DNA of 64,000 bases from Myxococcus llanfairpwllgwyngyllgogerychwyrndrobwllllantysiliogogogochensis (GCF_006636215.1 NZ_VIFM01000022.1:1-64000), one strand, 5' to 3'; shown: positions 8,712 through 17,970, counted from the stretch's first letter. Numbers and translations: made by a program. The notes: generated from the sequence alone by a model not told the origin.

Positions 8712-9473
8712 ATGAGCCGCTCCAAGGACAGAGGTGCCGATTTCACGCGCGAGTTCGAGGGCGCGCAGACACTCGACGGACTGCTGGAGGTGTCCGGCAG
8801 CCCCTGCGACACCGCGGAGGTGCTCGCCCGCATGCAGGCGGCCCACGCCGAGGGGCGCCCGCACAGCGACGTCATCCCCGGGCTGTTCGAGGAGGAGCCG
8901 CGCTTCCCCTCGCCCGACATCGCCCGGCTGCTGTACCAGAACCTGCTGGGCCTCTGGGACCTGGTGGAAGAGGGGCGCGCGGTGCGCCTGGAGGATGGCC
9001 CCCGGCCGCCCCGGCCGAAGAAGGTCAAGGCTCCCCTGCCGCAAGCCTTCCACCCGGACGAGCCCACGGGCGAATTCGTCGAGGCGGCCTGGCGTTACCT
9101 GGAGGACGACGAGAAGGCGCGCACGCGGCTGATGCACTCCTTCGAGAACCGGCAGGATGCCTTGCTGGGCGCGCTTGACGCCGCGGGGCTCACGGACGAA
9201 GGATACGGAGTCGCCCGCCACCTGCTCTTCGAGCTGTACGCCATGCTGGAGCTGGGGTGGTCGCCGGGAGTCGCTTCGGTGCGCCCGGCGGCGCTGGTGG
9301 CGGACACGACGGCTCCACCGGTGCCCCAGTCCCTGCGGACGTATGCGGACGAGGCGCTCTTCGAGGCGGAGCAGGACGAGGAGCAGCCCCTGACCGCACA
9401 GGAGCTGGAGGCGGTGCGCACCCTCGTCCGCAGTGGACTCGCGGCGCTCTGGGGCGCACGCAAGGGGAGATGA
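8712..9473 (+). CDS. Hypothetical protein, 253 residues
   Basis: Not recognised. It is a soluble, mostly helical, acidic protein (ARLLYQNLLGLWDLVEEGRA, then LLFELYAMLELGW) with a Pro/Lys-rich linker in the middle (RPPRPKKVKAPLP) that separates an N-terminal helical region of about 95 residues from a C-terminal one. No cysteine cluster, signal or membrane segment is seen. The next gene begins four bases after its stop, so the two are very probably translated from one message. Confidence 0.6.
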   Translation: MSRSKDRGADFTREFEGAQTLDGLLEVSGSPCDTAEVLARMQAAHAEGRPHSDVIPGLFEEEPRFPSPDIARLLYQNLLGLWDLVEEGRAVRLEDGPRPPRPKKVKAPLPQAFHPDEPTGEFVEAAWRYLEDDEKARTRLMHSFENRQDALLGALDAAGLTDEGYGVARHLLFELYAMLELGWSPGVASVRPAALVADTTAPPVPQSLRTYADEALFEAEQDEEQPLTAQELEAVRTLVRSGLAALWGARKGR

Positions 9474-9476
9474 AGG

Positions 9477-10040
9477 ATGGCCAAGGACAGGGACGACAAC
9501 GGCGGCGGCGGCTTCTCCGGGAAGCGCGACAAGACGTGGCGAGAAATCGACGCGGGGCGCGCCAAGGGCAGCAAGTACCACTCCCGCCAGGATGACCCCG
9601 CGCAGCAGAAGATTGAGCGCAGCGCGAGCTACCAGAAGTACAAGACCGCCGCGGATGCGCTCTTCACCGGCGGCGAGCTTCCCGAGGGACTGGCGAAGAC
9701 GTTCGACCCGGAGGGCAAGCGCAAGGCCCAGAAGCAGGCCATGCAGAAGGTCACGGAGTCCGAGACGCGCGCCGACTGGGTGAAGGCCGTGGTGGACTAC
9801 CTGGAGAAGTACCCGGAGCTGCCCGAGGACGCGTACTTCCTCGACAGCCTGCTGGACCATCCGCGCGAGCGCATCGTCGACAAGGCGCTGGCCCGGCTGG
9901 AGGGACTGGCCGAAGAGGGCAAGCTGCCGAAGAAGGTGCCGCAGAGTCTGGACCAGCGACTGAAGTCGGTGGAGCTGACCAGCATGGACCCCGACATGCA
10001 GGGCCGGGCCAAGACGCTGCGCGAGAAGCTGCGCGCCTGA
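9477..10040 (+). CDS. Hypothetical protein, 187 residues, coupled to the gene before it
   Basis: A highly charged soluble protein. The N-terminal 50 residues are Gly/Lys/Arg/Asp-rich and look disordered (MAKDRDDNGGGGFSGKRDKT). The remainder is helical with a repeated pattern (YLEKYPELPEDAYFLDSLLD, then KALARLEGLAEEGKLPKKV) that could form HEAT- or TPR-like helix pairs. A GGGGAG motif precedes the ATG. It probably works with the protein encoded just upstream, only three bases away. No function can be assigned from sequence. Confidence 0.6.
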   Translation: MAKDRDDNGGGGFSGKRDKTWREIDAGRAKGSKYHSRQDDPAQQKIERSASYQKYKTAADALFTGGELPEGLAKTFDPEGKRKAQKQAMQKVTESETRADWVKAVVDYLEKYPELPEDAYFLDSLLDHPRERIVDKALARLEGLAEEGKLPKKVPQSLDQRLKSVELTSMDPDMQGRAKTLREKLRA

Positions 10041-10164
10041 AGCAGGAGGCCGCGAGCGGGCGTTGGACGCCGCGCCGTCGCGAGCAACAAACCTGACACA
10101 AGGCTGACAGGAACAGAGGTCATGGTGACTCCCATCGGCACTTCCGCCGAGTTGGAGACCTGTC

Positions 10165-10539
10165 ATGGCCCACCGACTGAACTGGTTCGAGATTCCCGTC
10201 GTCGACCTGGCGCGCGCCACGCGCTTCTACGAGTCCGTCCTGTCCACCACGCTGAAGGTGGAGGACTTCCACGGCACGCGCATCGCCGTCTTCACCCGGA
10301 AGCAGGAGGGGGATGTGACGGGAGCGCTCATCCACTCGCCGCACATGCGTCCCTCGCTGGAGGGGAGCCGGGTGTTCCTGGACGCGGGCTCCGATTTGGA
10401 TGGCGCCATCCGCCGCGTCGCCCAGGCGGGAGGCAAGGTGTTGGTGGAGAAGACGTCCATCGGGGCCCTGGGGTCGTTCGCGGTGCTCCAGGACACCGAG
10501 GGGAACGCGGTGGCGCTTCACGCGCACGCGGGGCACTGA
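10165..10539 (+). CDS. VOC-superfamily (glyoxalase/bleomycin-resistance fold) protein
   Basis: This 124-residue protein has the repeated beta-alpha-beta-beta-beta pattern of the vicinal oxygen chelate fold: FEIPVVDLARATRFYESVL opens the first module and DLDGAIRRVAQAGGKVLVEK the second, ending in FAVLQDTEGNAVALH. The module size and the DTEGN turn are typical of single-domain members that bind a divalent metal or a small ligand as dimers. Metal ligands and substrate cannot be fixed from sequence; the first-strand position carries Glu (WFEIP). It is convergent with the secreted-protein gene, whose stop lies 20 bases beyond. Confidence 0.8.
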   Translation: MAHRLNWFEIPVVDLARATRFYESVLSTTLKVEDFHGTRIAVFTRKQEGDVTGALIHSPHMRPSLEGSRVFLDAGSDLDGAIRRVAQAGGKVLVEKTSIGALGSFAVLQDTEGNAVALHAHAGH

Positions 10540-10559
10540 GGGCTCGGAGTGGACCGTCA

Positions 10560-11525
10560 CTATGGCGCGGGGGAGCGGCCCCGGTGGACGAGCACGACGG
10601 AGCGCAGACCGCCCTCCGCGGGCTCGTGCACGATGCGCAGCTCTTCGCCCGAGCGCGTGTACACCGTCAGGTCGCCGTCCTCGCGGCGCCATCCATCGCG
10701 GCGCAGCGCCTGGGCGTAGAAGGCATCCACTTCGCCCGCGGACATGGGCACGAGGAAGGACAGCGTCCTCGAGCCCTCGTCATTCACGCGCAAGACCTGT
10801 CGGGCCCCTGGGGGCAGTGACGCGACATCGCCCTCGGTGCCTGGTTCACGGCGCAGGGTGTGGTTGGCCTCGCCCAGGTAGACGAGCGTGACGCCGACAT
10901 CCTGTGGCTGGAGGATGACGGTGAAGGTGATGCCCCGGTACATGTCGATGGCGGTGAGCATGGCCGCGCCGCTCGCGAGCTGGGGTTGCTCGGCGCCTGG
11001 AGGGACATGGAGGCCGCCGGCACGGAAGGCATCCGCGAAGCGCTGGATGAGGTCTTCCGCGCGCTCCTTCACCACCACCGCGCGAAGCACCACCGGCACG
11101 CCGCCCGCTTCCACCACTTCACTCGCGTCCACCTGTTCCAGGACGCGCATCGACGGCCAGGCGAAGCGGGGCGCGCTGTCCGGCGATGGCGCGCCCGTGG
11201 GTGCGCTGCTCGGGCCGGCTCCAGACTTGGGGCTCGTGGGCACGGAGCCGGGCTTCGTCGCGGCGCTCGCGCCTGCCTCGACCTTCGGACTCACGGATGC
11301 GGCGCTCGACTTCGCGGCGCTCGCGCCTGCTTCTACTTTGGGACTCGGAGAAGCAGCGCTCGACTTCGCGGCGTTCGCACCGGATTCAACCTTCGGACTC
11401 GCGGACGCGGTGCTCGCGCCCTCCTCCGGCTTGGAGTTCACGGGCGCGGCATGCACGGCGGCCACGCTCAGCAGCACCAGCGCGGCGAACACGGACCTCA
11501 CCGCACCCGCACTCCGCCCAGCCAC
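10560..11525 (-). CDS. Secreted Ala/Ser/Pro-repeat protein of the pseudopilin operon
   Basis: About 321 residues with a GTG start. A Sec-type signal peptide (VFAALVLLSVAAVHA) precedes roughly 100 residues of degenerate repeats of the form SPKVEAGASAAKSSAA, likely a flexible cell-envelope linker. The C-terminal 200 residues form a folded domain (LRAVVVKERAEDLIQRFADA, FTVILQPQDVGVTLVYLGEA, VDAFYAQALRRDGWRRED) of unknown family. It overlaps the preceding TadE-like gene by 28 bases and is the last gene of that operon, suggesting a periplasmic or outer-surface accessory role with the pseudopilins. That functional link is inferred only from gene order. Confidence 0.7.
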   Translation of the reverse strand: MAGRSAGAVRSVFAALVLLSVAAVHAAPVNSKPEEGASTASASPKVESGANAAKSSAASPSPKVEAGASAAKSSAASVSPKVEAGASAATKPGSVPTSPKSGAGPSSAPTGAPSPDSAPRFAWPSMRVLEQVDASEVVEAGGVPVVLRAVVVKERAEDLIQRFADAFRAGGLHVPPGAEQPQLASGAAMLTAIDMYRGITFTVILQPQDVGVTLVYLGEANHTLRREPGTEGDVASLPPGARQVLRVNDEGSRTLSFLVPMSAGEVDAFYAQALRRDGWRREDGDLTVYTRSGEELRIVHEPAEGGLRSVVLVHRGRSPAP

Positions 11526-12448
11526 CGGTTCTGCCGGGCCACGTTGTACGGGCGATTCAGGTTCGGCGCACTGAAGGGCGTCGTCTCCCAGACCGACTGG
11601 CCACCCGCGTGCGTCCCACCGATGTTCTCCTGGTAGCGGTCCTCCTCGCCCCGGAAGCTCATGAAGAACTGGTCCTCGTTCACCGACTCCGAGCCCACCA
11701 GCGCCGCGAGCGCCGACCCCGCCCCACCGCCTCCACCATTCGTCCGGTACACACGCTCCGCCCAGAGGTAGTAGTCCCGATTGCCGCAGACCGCCCCACT
11801 GTTCATGCTCAGCGGACAGGCCCGTCCCTCATCCACCGTCGACAGGCCCCAGTCATCCAGGAACAAGCCAAACCGCCCCCGGCACTCGCCGCCCGTCGCA
11901 CGCCCCGCCGCGCACACCCGGAAGGTCGCCGCCGCGCGCCGCTGCGACGCCTGGAAGAAGCTCGGCTCCATGAAGCGACCGATGCGCTCGGCGCGAAGCT
12001 GCGTGGACGCCGTGCACCGCATCCCCTCCGACAACACCCGCATGGACGCCAGCGGCCCCTGGGCATCCGCCGGCCTCAGCGTGGGCACCCCGTCGGGCAG
12101 CTCCGCCTCACAGTCCACCCGGATGGGCTGCGCGCGCGCAATCGCCAACTGGAGCGGCACTCCACCCGCGCCATCCATACGGCTGCGGCCGTCGTAGTCC
12201 ACATAGCGGCCGTTCGCCTCCGCCAGGGCCCCCGTCACCGCCGAGGGGCGCTGCCACTCACGGTCCTCCGGGTCATGCATCACACGGCCCGTCGCGTTCC
12301 ACATCGCGAAGTTCGCGGCCTCCTGCACCTTCAGCGTCAGCGCCCCCACCTCCGCGAAGTAGATGCCGAACAGGAGGATGGTGATGAACACCATCAACCC
12401 CAGCGACGTCTCGATGAGGGACTGTCCTCGTGCCGCTCGCGAGCGCAT
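11498..12448 (-). CDS. TadE/TadG-type pseudopilin
   Basis: This 316-residue protein has a short basic leader, then RGQSLIETSLGLMVFITILL and a single membrane helix, followed by a large exported domain with several cysteines. Glycine at -1 and glutamate at +5 of the putative processing site (G|QSLIE) match the class IV/Tad prepilin-peptidase signature. The protein is larger than ordinary Flp pilins and fits minor pseudopilins that initiate or cap a Tad pilus. It starts two bases beyond the stop of the larger TadG-like gene and overlaps the secreted-protein gene. No ATPase, TadB/C platform or secretin gene lies in the window. Confidence 0.8.
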   Translation of the reverse strand: MRSRAARGQSLIETSLGLMVFITILLFGIYFAEVGALTLKVQEAANFAMWNATGRVMHDPEDREWQRPSAVTGALAEANGRYVDYDGRSRMDGAGGVPLQLAIARAQPIRVDCEAELPDGVPTLRPADAQGPLASMRVLSEGMRCTASTQLRAERIGRFMEPSFFQASQRRAAATFRVCAAGRATGGECRGRFGLFLDDWGLSTVDEGRACPLSMNSGAVCGNRDYYLWAERVYRTNGGGGGAGSALAALVGSESVNEDQFFMSFRGEEDRYQENIGGTHAGGQSVWETTPFSAPNLNRPYNVARQNRWLGGVRVR

Positions 12449-12449
12449 G

Positions 12450-13985
12450 TCAGTACCCCGCTCCCCGCCGGCTGCCGCCGCGATAGCCCGCCTGCTCCAG
12501 CTCCCTCAACACCCGCCCGTGCTCGGCGAAGCCCGCCGCTTCCAGACTCGCCGCGGGCCTGTCATCCGTGGAGCCCTCTGGACTCACCAGGGTGGCGCGC
12601 CAGAACGGGTTGAGGAAGTTCGGCGGCTCACGCCATCCCCCCCCCTGCCCCGCCGCGCGCGGCCGGTGGTAGTAGACGATGCCCGCCGACAACGCGACCT
12701 GGTTGCGCTGCACGCTCTCACGCCCCGTGGGACGCGAGCGCCCCAGCGGAATGGCGTTGTCGAACTCCGTCGTGTTCTCCGCGGAGAACTTGAACCGGAA
12801 GAAGAGGTTCCACGGGTCCGGGCTCCGCCGCCGCGCATCGCTGCCGTAGTCACGGTGCAGCACCGAGTACAGCTTCGGCTGCCCATAGTGGTTGCCCGCG
12901 CCCCGCTGCAGCGAGTCCACGTTGTAGCCCATGGCGAACGGCCAGATGCCCGGGCAGGAAACGCAGGCGCCCAGCGTGTGCCGCTCGAACAGCGGCTCGC
13001 CGGCCTCCGGCGCCTGACCGGGCGGCAGGCGCAGGCCATACACGTGCTGGTCCTCGGGCGTCTGCTGCTCGTCGGACATCACCCACGCATCCGTCACCGG
13101 CACCGGAATGGGGGGCGGGTTGCTGGCACACCGCGTGGGCAGGATGGCGGTCGCATGGTCATGCCCCGAGGAGTTGCGGCCCGACACGGTGGTGTACGTC
13201 GAAGGGTCCATCTCCGCCGACGCGCTGTAGCGCCGGAAGGCCGCGGACCGCGCGGCCCCGCCCGTGCCAAACCCCGCGCCGCCCGTGGGCCGGTTGTGCA
13301 CCCACGTCCAACCCAGGCTGCCCATGGTGGCGTTGAGGTGCGCCGACGTGCTGCCGCCCACCGCGCACACCGCGCCACTGCCACACCCGCCACCGCCGCG
13401 TCGTACCGCGTTCATCAGGTCTTCGTGGTTGGGCACCGCGTCGTCGCCGTTGAGTTCCTGAAAGCTCTTGCCCGAACCATCCGGCGTGGCCTCCAGCTCC
13501 GGGTTCGCGCCCCGGGCGATGCGCAGCGCGAGCCGCTGCTCGGAGATGTGCTCACGCAGCAGATGGCCGTAGATGTTCAGCCCCGCGCGGTAGAGGTTGC
13601 CCGCGCTGCCCTGGAGCACCTTCACCTGCGTGGCGGCGGCCTTGTCCATCAACTCCCACACCACCGGCGTGAAGACGGGCGTGCAGACCAGGTGGGCCGC
13701 GTAGACCTGGCTGCTGCGGCTGATGAGCGCCTGCGTGCCGGCCATGGCCACCATGTGGGCCACCTGCGCGCGGTTCATCACCGAAATCGCGTTGAACGTG
13801 CGCGCCGTCGCCACCGCCTGGCTGTACGCCGCCGCGTCCGCGGCCATCTGGATTTCGACGCGCTCCTTGGCGCGCATGCCGAAGCCCAGCGTCATCAGCA
13901 CCATCAGCGCGAGCAAGAGCAGCGTCAGCGCGAACAGCACGAGGGCCTGCCCTCGCGAGGTCTTCAGAAGCCGGTAACGGGACAT
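12450..13985 (-). CDS. Large TadG-like pseudopilin, 511 residues
   Basis: The ATG at 13985 follows GAGGTG and gives a basic leader, RGQALVLFALTLLLLALMVL as membrane segment, then AADAAAYSQAVATARTFNAI, the typical N-terminal helix of Tad-type TadE/G proteins. Position +5 after the presumed cleavage glycine is Leu, not Glu, so it may not be processed like its two partners. The long exported domain contains Gly-rich loops and a cysteine pair (CVSC). Its start overlaps the upstream TadE-like gene by 22 bases. It is likely a membrane-anchored component of an extracellular fibre or tip complex. Confidence 0.8.
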   Translation of the reverse strand: MSRYRLLKTSRGQALVLFALTLLLLALMVLMTLGFGMRAKERVEIQMAADAAAYSQAVATARTFNAISVMNRAQVAHMVAMAGTQALISRSSQVYAAHLVCTPVFTPVVWELMDKAAATQVKVLQGSAGNLYRAGLNIYGHLLREHISEQRLALRIARGANPELEATPDGSGKSFQELNGDDAVPNHEDLMNAVRRGGGGCGSGAVCAVGGSTSAHLNATMGSLGWTWVHNRPTGGAGFGTGGAARSAAFRRYSASAEMDPSTYTTVSGRNSSGHDHATAILPTRCASNPPPIPVPVTDAWVMSDEQQTPEDQHVYGLRLPPGQAPEAGEPLFERHTLGACVSCPGIWPFAMGYNVDSLQRGAGNHYGQPKLYSVLHRDYGSDARRRSPDPWNLFFRFKFSAENTTEFDNAIPLGRSRPTGRESVQRNQVALSAGIVYYHRPRAAGQGGGWREPPNFLNPFWRATLVSPEGSTDDRPAASLEAAGFAEHGRVLRELEQAGYRGGSRRGAGY

Positions 13986-14758
13986 TCGGCACCTCGCGAG
14001 AAGTTGTCGGCCATCACTGGCGTCATCATCCGCATCGCCGCGTGGACCTGGATGGGGAAGACGAAGTGTCCCCGGTTGCTCCACGTCACCATGCGCTCGT
14101 CCAGCGCGCCACCCGGCCAGTCATTCGGCCCGAGCGGCGGCGCCTCGTCGTTCCACCAGTCCGAGCGCTTCTGCGCCGGCATCAGCGGATTGGTGGCCGT
14201 GTAGTTTCGCAGTCCGAAGTGGGCCAGGAACATCCGGCTCATCACCCAGTTCGCGAAGGGGATGCGCATGTAGTACCAGGCCACCATGCGGATCTCCAAC
14301 GTGCGGTTGTCGAGCGCCGCGTCGTTGTCCGTGGGCTGGTCGAAGAGCAGGTCCTCGTTGCCCGCGAGCGCGTTCACCCACGCGGGGTCCGGCGAGTCGC
14401 GGACAATCTCCACCATGGGCCCGTTGAAGAGGTTCCCGTAGGAACTCATCACCCGGTACTCGTTGTCCCGCCGCATCCGGAACGCGTCCGCCAGAATCTG
14501 GGGGCTGTCCGTGCGGACGATGGACGGCAGCATCGTCACCATCGCCGCGTGCATCATCGGCAGGCAGTCACCGTGATTGAGGCTGCCCGCCCGCACCGCC
14601 CGGTACACCGCCACCTGCGCGAGGATGCGCGCCTGCAGCATCATGAAGAGCTGCAGCGTCCCCAACACCAGGAACACGACCAGCGGGAGCGTCAAAGCCG
14701 CTTCCACCGCTGCCTGTCCGGATTGCTTGGATGTGGGTGACGTGGCGCGGGGAACCAT
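13964..14758 (-). CDS. TadE-family pseudopilin, 264 residues
   Basis: First gene of the four-gene operon. It has a polar leader, then SGQAAVEAALTLPLVVFLVL and one membrane helix. Glycine at -1 and Glu at +5 (G|QAAVE) fit prepilin-peptidase processing. The exported domain of about 220 residues is rich in Met, Trp and Asn (MFLAHFGLRNYTATNPLMPA). In Tad systems such proteins are minor pilins needed for assembly or adhesion. The upstream 158-base gap to rapA carries a perfect 12-bp inverted repeat that could regulate the operon. The ATG at 14758 begins the only leader that fits. Confidence 0.8.
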   Translation of the reverse strand: MVPRATSPTSKQSGQAAVEAALTLPLVVFLVLGTLQLFMMLQARILAQVAVYRAVRAGSLNHGDCLPMMHAAMVTMLPSIVRTDSPQILADAFRMRRDNEYRVMSSYGNLFNGPMVEIVRDSPDPAWVNALAGNEDLLFDQPTDNDAALDNRTLEIRMVAWYYMRIPFANWVMSRMFLAHFGLRNYTATNPLMPAQKRSDWWNDEAPPLGPNDWPGGALDERMVTWSNRGHFVFPIQVHAAMRMMTPVMADNFSRGAECPVTGF

Positions 14759-14829
14759 ACATCACTCAATTCCCTGAATCTTGTTGATTGAGGAATCGGT
14801 CAAGTGGACCGGTAACCAAAGTCAGTACC

Positions 14830-14860
14830 CAGTCCCACTGTCAACGACACAGTGGGACTG
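14830..14860. promoter_or_regulatory. Perfect 12-bp inverted repeat between rapA and the pseudopilin operon
   Basis: CAGTCCCACTGT and ACAGTGGGACTG are separated by seven bases. No T-tract follows on either strand, so it is either the rapA terminator or, because it sits about 75 bases upstream of the pseudopilin operon, an operator for a dimeric regulator. Confidence 0.5.
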
Positions 14861-14916
14861 TCTGCATCAGCAAATTGACACCTCGCGTCACAACTTCTTT
14901 CCCGCCGAGAGGATTC

Positions 14917-17900
14917 TCAGCGATTGATGACGAACCCGCAGGCGGAGTCGAGAGTCACCTTGGACCCACTCAGGGCCTGGAGCAACCGCTCGTAGTGCGA
15001 GTGTTCGGCGCCGAGCTGGGCAGCGAGAGCATCGTCGGACAGGCCCTGATGGTCCAGGGACAGCCGGAGGCGCTCCAGGGCGGAGTCCCGCTCGGCTTCA
15101 ATGGCCTCGCGCGCGGAGGTGGTGAGCTTCGCCAGGGCCGCCTCGGCGCCCCGCTGGCCCACTGGCACCGCCGCGTCCACGAAGGCGTCGAAGCCCGGGA
15201 AGGCGCGTGACACCTCGTCGCCCTTGAGCGACTTGCCGTCGGCCTCCAGCGCGGGGATCAGCGAGTCCTCCACCTTGGGCCCCGCCGCTCCGCCGTCCAC
15301 CACGGCCACGTGCAGCAGGGTGCGCTCCAGGAAGCGCGCCAGTTGACGGCTGGGCACACGCGCACCCGGGGAGGTGTCCTCCGGCTCCGGGAGTTGCACG
15401 TGGTAGAGCAGCTCCACCCCACGCGCCTTCAGCGGCCCGCGCTTCTCGATGAAGCGGAAGGCGCTGCGCCCATAGGGGCCGTCGCGCAGGAAGCCGAAGA
15501 GGGCCTCCACCAGGGGGTGCCCGGTGGCGAAGTACTCCAGCTCCTCCGCCTCCACCGCCGTGTCGCGCCAGAAGGTGCCCAGCCGCGTGTGGTCCTCCAT
15601 GACGTCCAGCCCCGGCAGCCCGTCCACCTTCAGCGCGTGACCGAACTGGAAGGCCACCTGGAAGGCCTCCACCTGCTCGTCGATGTCCACGCCAATGCCC
15701 ACCCGCCGCGCCAGCTCCGCGACGGTTTCTTCCAGCCGCTCGTCCAAGTCGCGCGCGACGCTCCACAGGCCGTCCTCCACGCCGGGCGCCTCGCCGTCCT
15801 CGTCCTCGTCGGGTTCGAGCCCCATCCGCTCCTGCGCGCGCTTCACCAGCCGCTCCACCGCGGGCCGGTCGAAGCTGCGCACGTCCAGCAGCGGGTCATA
15901 CGCGCGCTTCACCTGCTCGCGCGCTGATTCGACCTTGGCCTTCAGCTCGGCGGCGTAGGACACGCGCGCCTCGCGCGGCAGGAGCGCCAGCTCCGCGAGC
16001 CGGTCCTCCACCTCCTCCAGCACCGCGTCCAGGCCGCCCACCGTCTCGCCGAAGACGCCGACGGCGTCCGCCAGCAGCGTCAGCACGTCCGACGCCAGCG
16101 TGCCCACCGAGTCGAAGACGTGAATCTCCACCGGGTGCGTCTGGCCGATGCGGTCCAACCGGCCAATGCGCTGCTCCACCGTGGCCGGGCTCCAGGGCAA
16201 ATCGTAGTGGACCAGGTGGTGCGCGAACTGGAAGTTGCGGCCCTCGCCGCCCACTTCCGTGCACAGCAATACCTTCGGACCTTCCGGCCCCCGGAAGCGC
16301 GCCACCTGCCTGTCGCGCTCCAAGAGCGGCAGGTCGCCGTGGTAGCCCAGCGCCTCCACGCCCTCGCGCCCCAGCTCCGCCTGGAGCATCTCCAGCGTGT
16401 CCCGGCTCTCCGTGAAGACGAGCACCTTGGCCGCGGGCTCCGCCTTCCACACGCCGCGCAGCACCCCCAGGAACGCGCCGAACTTCGCGTCGCGCGAGGG
16501 CAGCTTCAGCACCTCTGACTGCGCCTTCAACACCGGGTTGGACCGCACCGCGCCCGCGAAGGCCGCGGGACTCGACTCCAGCCGGCGCAGCACGTTGCCC
16601 AGCGGCGCGCCCCGCAGCGTGCCCGCCGCCAACGTGGCGAGCGCCGCGTCGCGGACCTTCAGCTCCTCCGCCGGCAGCGTCACCGGGTGGCGATGCAGCC
16701 TGCGCGTGGAGAAACCACCCACCACCGCACGACGGTTACGCACCAGCCTGTCGCTCAGGCTGTACGTCTCCGCCAGGTGCTGGAGCAGGGCTTGCGGCTC
16801 CTTGAGCGTCTTGAGCCGCGCGTCCTCGGGGAAGCGCTTCGCCAGCGCCTTCACCGCCGCGTCGGGCTTGCCCTTGCCGCCCTCCATGAGTGCGCGCACC
16901 GCGGTGGACAGCTCCTCCTGGCGCGCCAGGCGCTCCTCGAAGCCCGCGACGCTGGGCGCGGTGGCCGCGTCAATCAGCGTGAGCAGCCCGTGGTACTCGG
17001 CCGGGTCCAGTTGCATGGGCGTGGCCGTGAGCAGCAACAGGCCCCAGGAGTTCTTCGCCAGCACCCGCGCGGCCTCGAAGGCCCGCTCACCCTTGAGGTG
17101 GTGCGCCTCGTCGATGATGACCAGGTCCCAGAACGCGCCCTCGGCGCCGAGCTCCTGGCGGTGCTCCTCGCTGCGGGAGAGCAGCTCCAGGCTCGTCACC
17201 ACCAGCGGGAAGCGCGCCCACGGGGAGACATCCGGCACCTCCTTGAGCGACTGCGCGTAGCGGTCCGAGTCCATCAGCGTGAAGAGCTGGTTGAACTTGT
17301 GGAACAGCTCCACCAACCACTGCACGGTGAGGTGGCTGGGCGCCACCACCAGACACCGACGCACGAGGCCCGACAGGCGCAGTGCGCTGAACACCATGCC
17401 CGCTTCAATCGTCTTGCCCAGGCCCACCTCGTCGGCGAGCACGAAGCGCGGCCGGCGAGCGGACAGCACGCGCTGCACCACGCCCACCTGGTGCGGCTTC
17501 ACCATGATGCGGCTGGCCAGGAGCGCGCCCAGCGCGTCACAGCGGCGCTCGTCGTCCAGGACCAGGGCCTGCTTGCGCAGCGTGAAGGCGCGGGCCTCAC
17601 CCACGCGGCCCTCGCGCAGCGTGGACAAGAGGTCCGAGCGCGGGGGCAGCGCGCGCACCTCCGACTCCGGCAGCTCGTCCTCCTCGCCCGTGTCCGCGTA
17701 GCGCAACACGTAGCGGCGCAGGCCTCGCGCGCCCGGCTCCTCGGCCACGACGAGGGCCAGCCGCCCCTTGTACGTCAGCACCGGCTCACCCGGTGGCAGC
17801 GGATACGACACCAGGGCGCCGCCCTTGGTGGACACCAGCACCGGGGCGTCCTCCCGAGCGGGGAAGACGACGAGCGCCTTGGCGCCTTCTTCCTGGAGCG

Positions 17901-17970
17901 ACAGCAGGTGTCCCACACCCCATTCGGGCTGCGGGAGGTAGCGGACCTTCAGACCTTCGACGAGGGACAT
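14917..17970 (-). CDS. rapA: RNA polymerase-associated SNF2-family ATPase RapA/HepA
   Basis: RapA is a Swi2/Snf2 DNA translocase that binds core RNA polymerase and promotes recycling after transcription. The 1017 residues compare with 968 in E. coli. Walker A is at 179-190 (ADEVGLGKTIEA) and DEAH at 287-290. Motifs V and VI are present as LLCTEVGGEGRNFQFAHHLV and EQRIGRLDRIGQT. The N-terminal 110 residues are consistent with the Tudor-like polymerase-binding region, and a long C-terminal domain follows. The gene stands alone, divergent from a histidine kinase. Alternatives are other single-subunit SNF2 helicases, but the C-terminal region resembles RapA better. Confidence 0.85.
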   Translation of the reverse strand: MSLVEGLKVRYLPQPEWGVGHLLSLQEEGAKALVVFPAREDAPVLVSTKGGALVSYPLPPGEPVLTYKGRLALVVAEEPGARGLRRYVLRYADTGEEDELPESEVRALPPRSDLLSTLREGRVGEARAFTLRKQALVLDDERRCDALGALLASRIMVKPHQVGVVQRVLSARRPRFVLADEVGLGKTIEAGMVFSALRLSGLVRRCLVVAPSHLTVQWLVELFHKFNQLFTLMDSDRYAQSLKEVPDVSPWARFPLVVTSLELLSRSEEHRQELGAEGAFWDLVIIDEAHHLKGERAFEAARVLAKNSWGLLLLTATPMQLDPAEYHGLLTLIDAATAPSVAGFEERLARQEELSTAVRALMEGGKGKPDAAVKALAKRFPEDARLKTLKEPQALLQHLAETYSLSDRLVRNRRAVVGGFSTRRLHRHPVTLPAEELKVRDAALATLAAGTLRGAPLGNVLRRLESSPAAFAGAVRSNPVLKAQSEVLKLPSRDAKFGAFLGVLRGVWKAEPAAKVLVFTESRDTLEMLQAELGREGVEALGYHGDLPLLERDRQVARFRGPEGPKVLLCTEVGGEGRNFQFAHHLVHYDLPWSPATVEQRIGRLDRIGQTHPVEIHVFDSVGTLASDVLTLLADAVGVFGETVGGLDAVLEEVEDRLAELALLPREARVSYAAELKAKVESAREQVKRAYDPLLDVRSFDRPAVERLVKRAQERMGLEPDEDEDGEAPGVEDGLWSVARDLDERLEETVAELARRVGIGVDIDEQVEAFQVAFQFGHALKVDGLPGLDVMEDHTRLGTFWRDTAVEAEELEYFATGHPLVEALFGFLRDGPYGRSAFRFIEKRGPLKARGVELLYHVQLPEPEDTSPGARVPSRQLARFLERTLLHVAVVDGGAAGPKVEDSLIPALEADGKSLKGDEVSRAFPGFDAFVDAAVPVGQRGAEAALAKLTTSAREAIEAERDSALERLRLSLDHQGLSDDALAAQLGAEHSHYERLLQALSGSKVTLDSACGFVINR

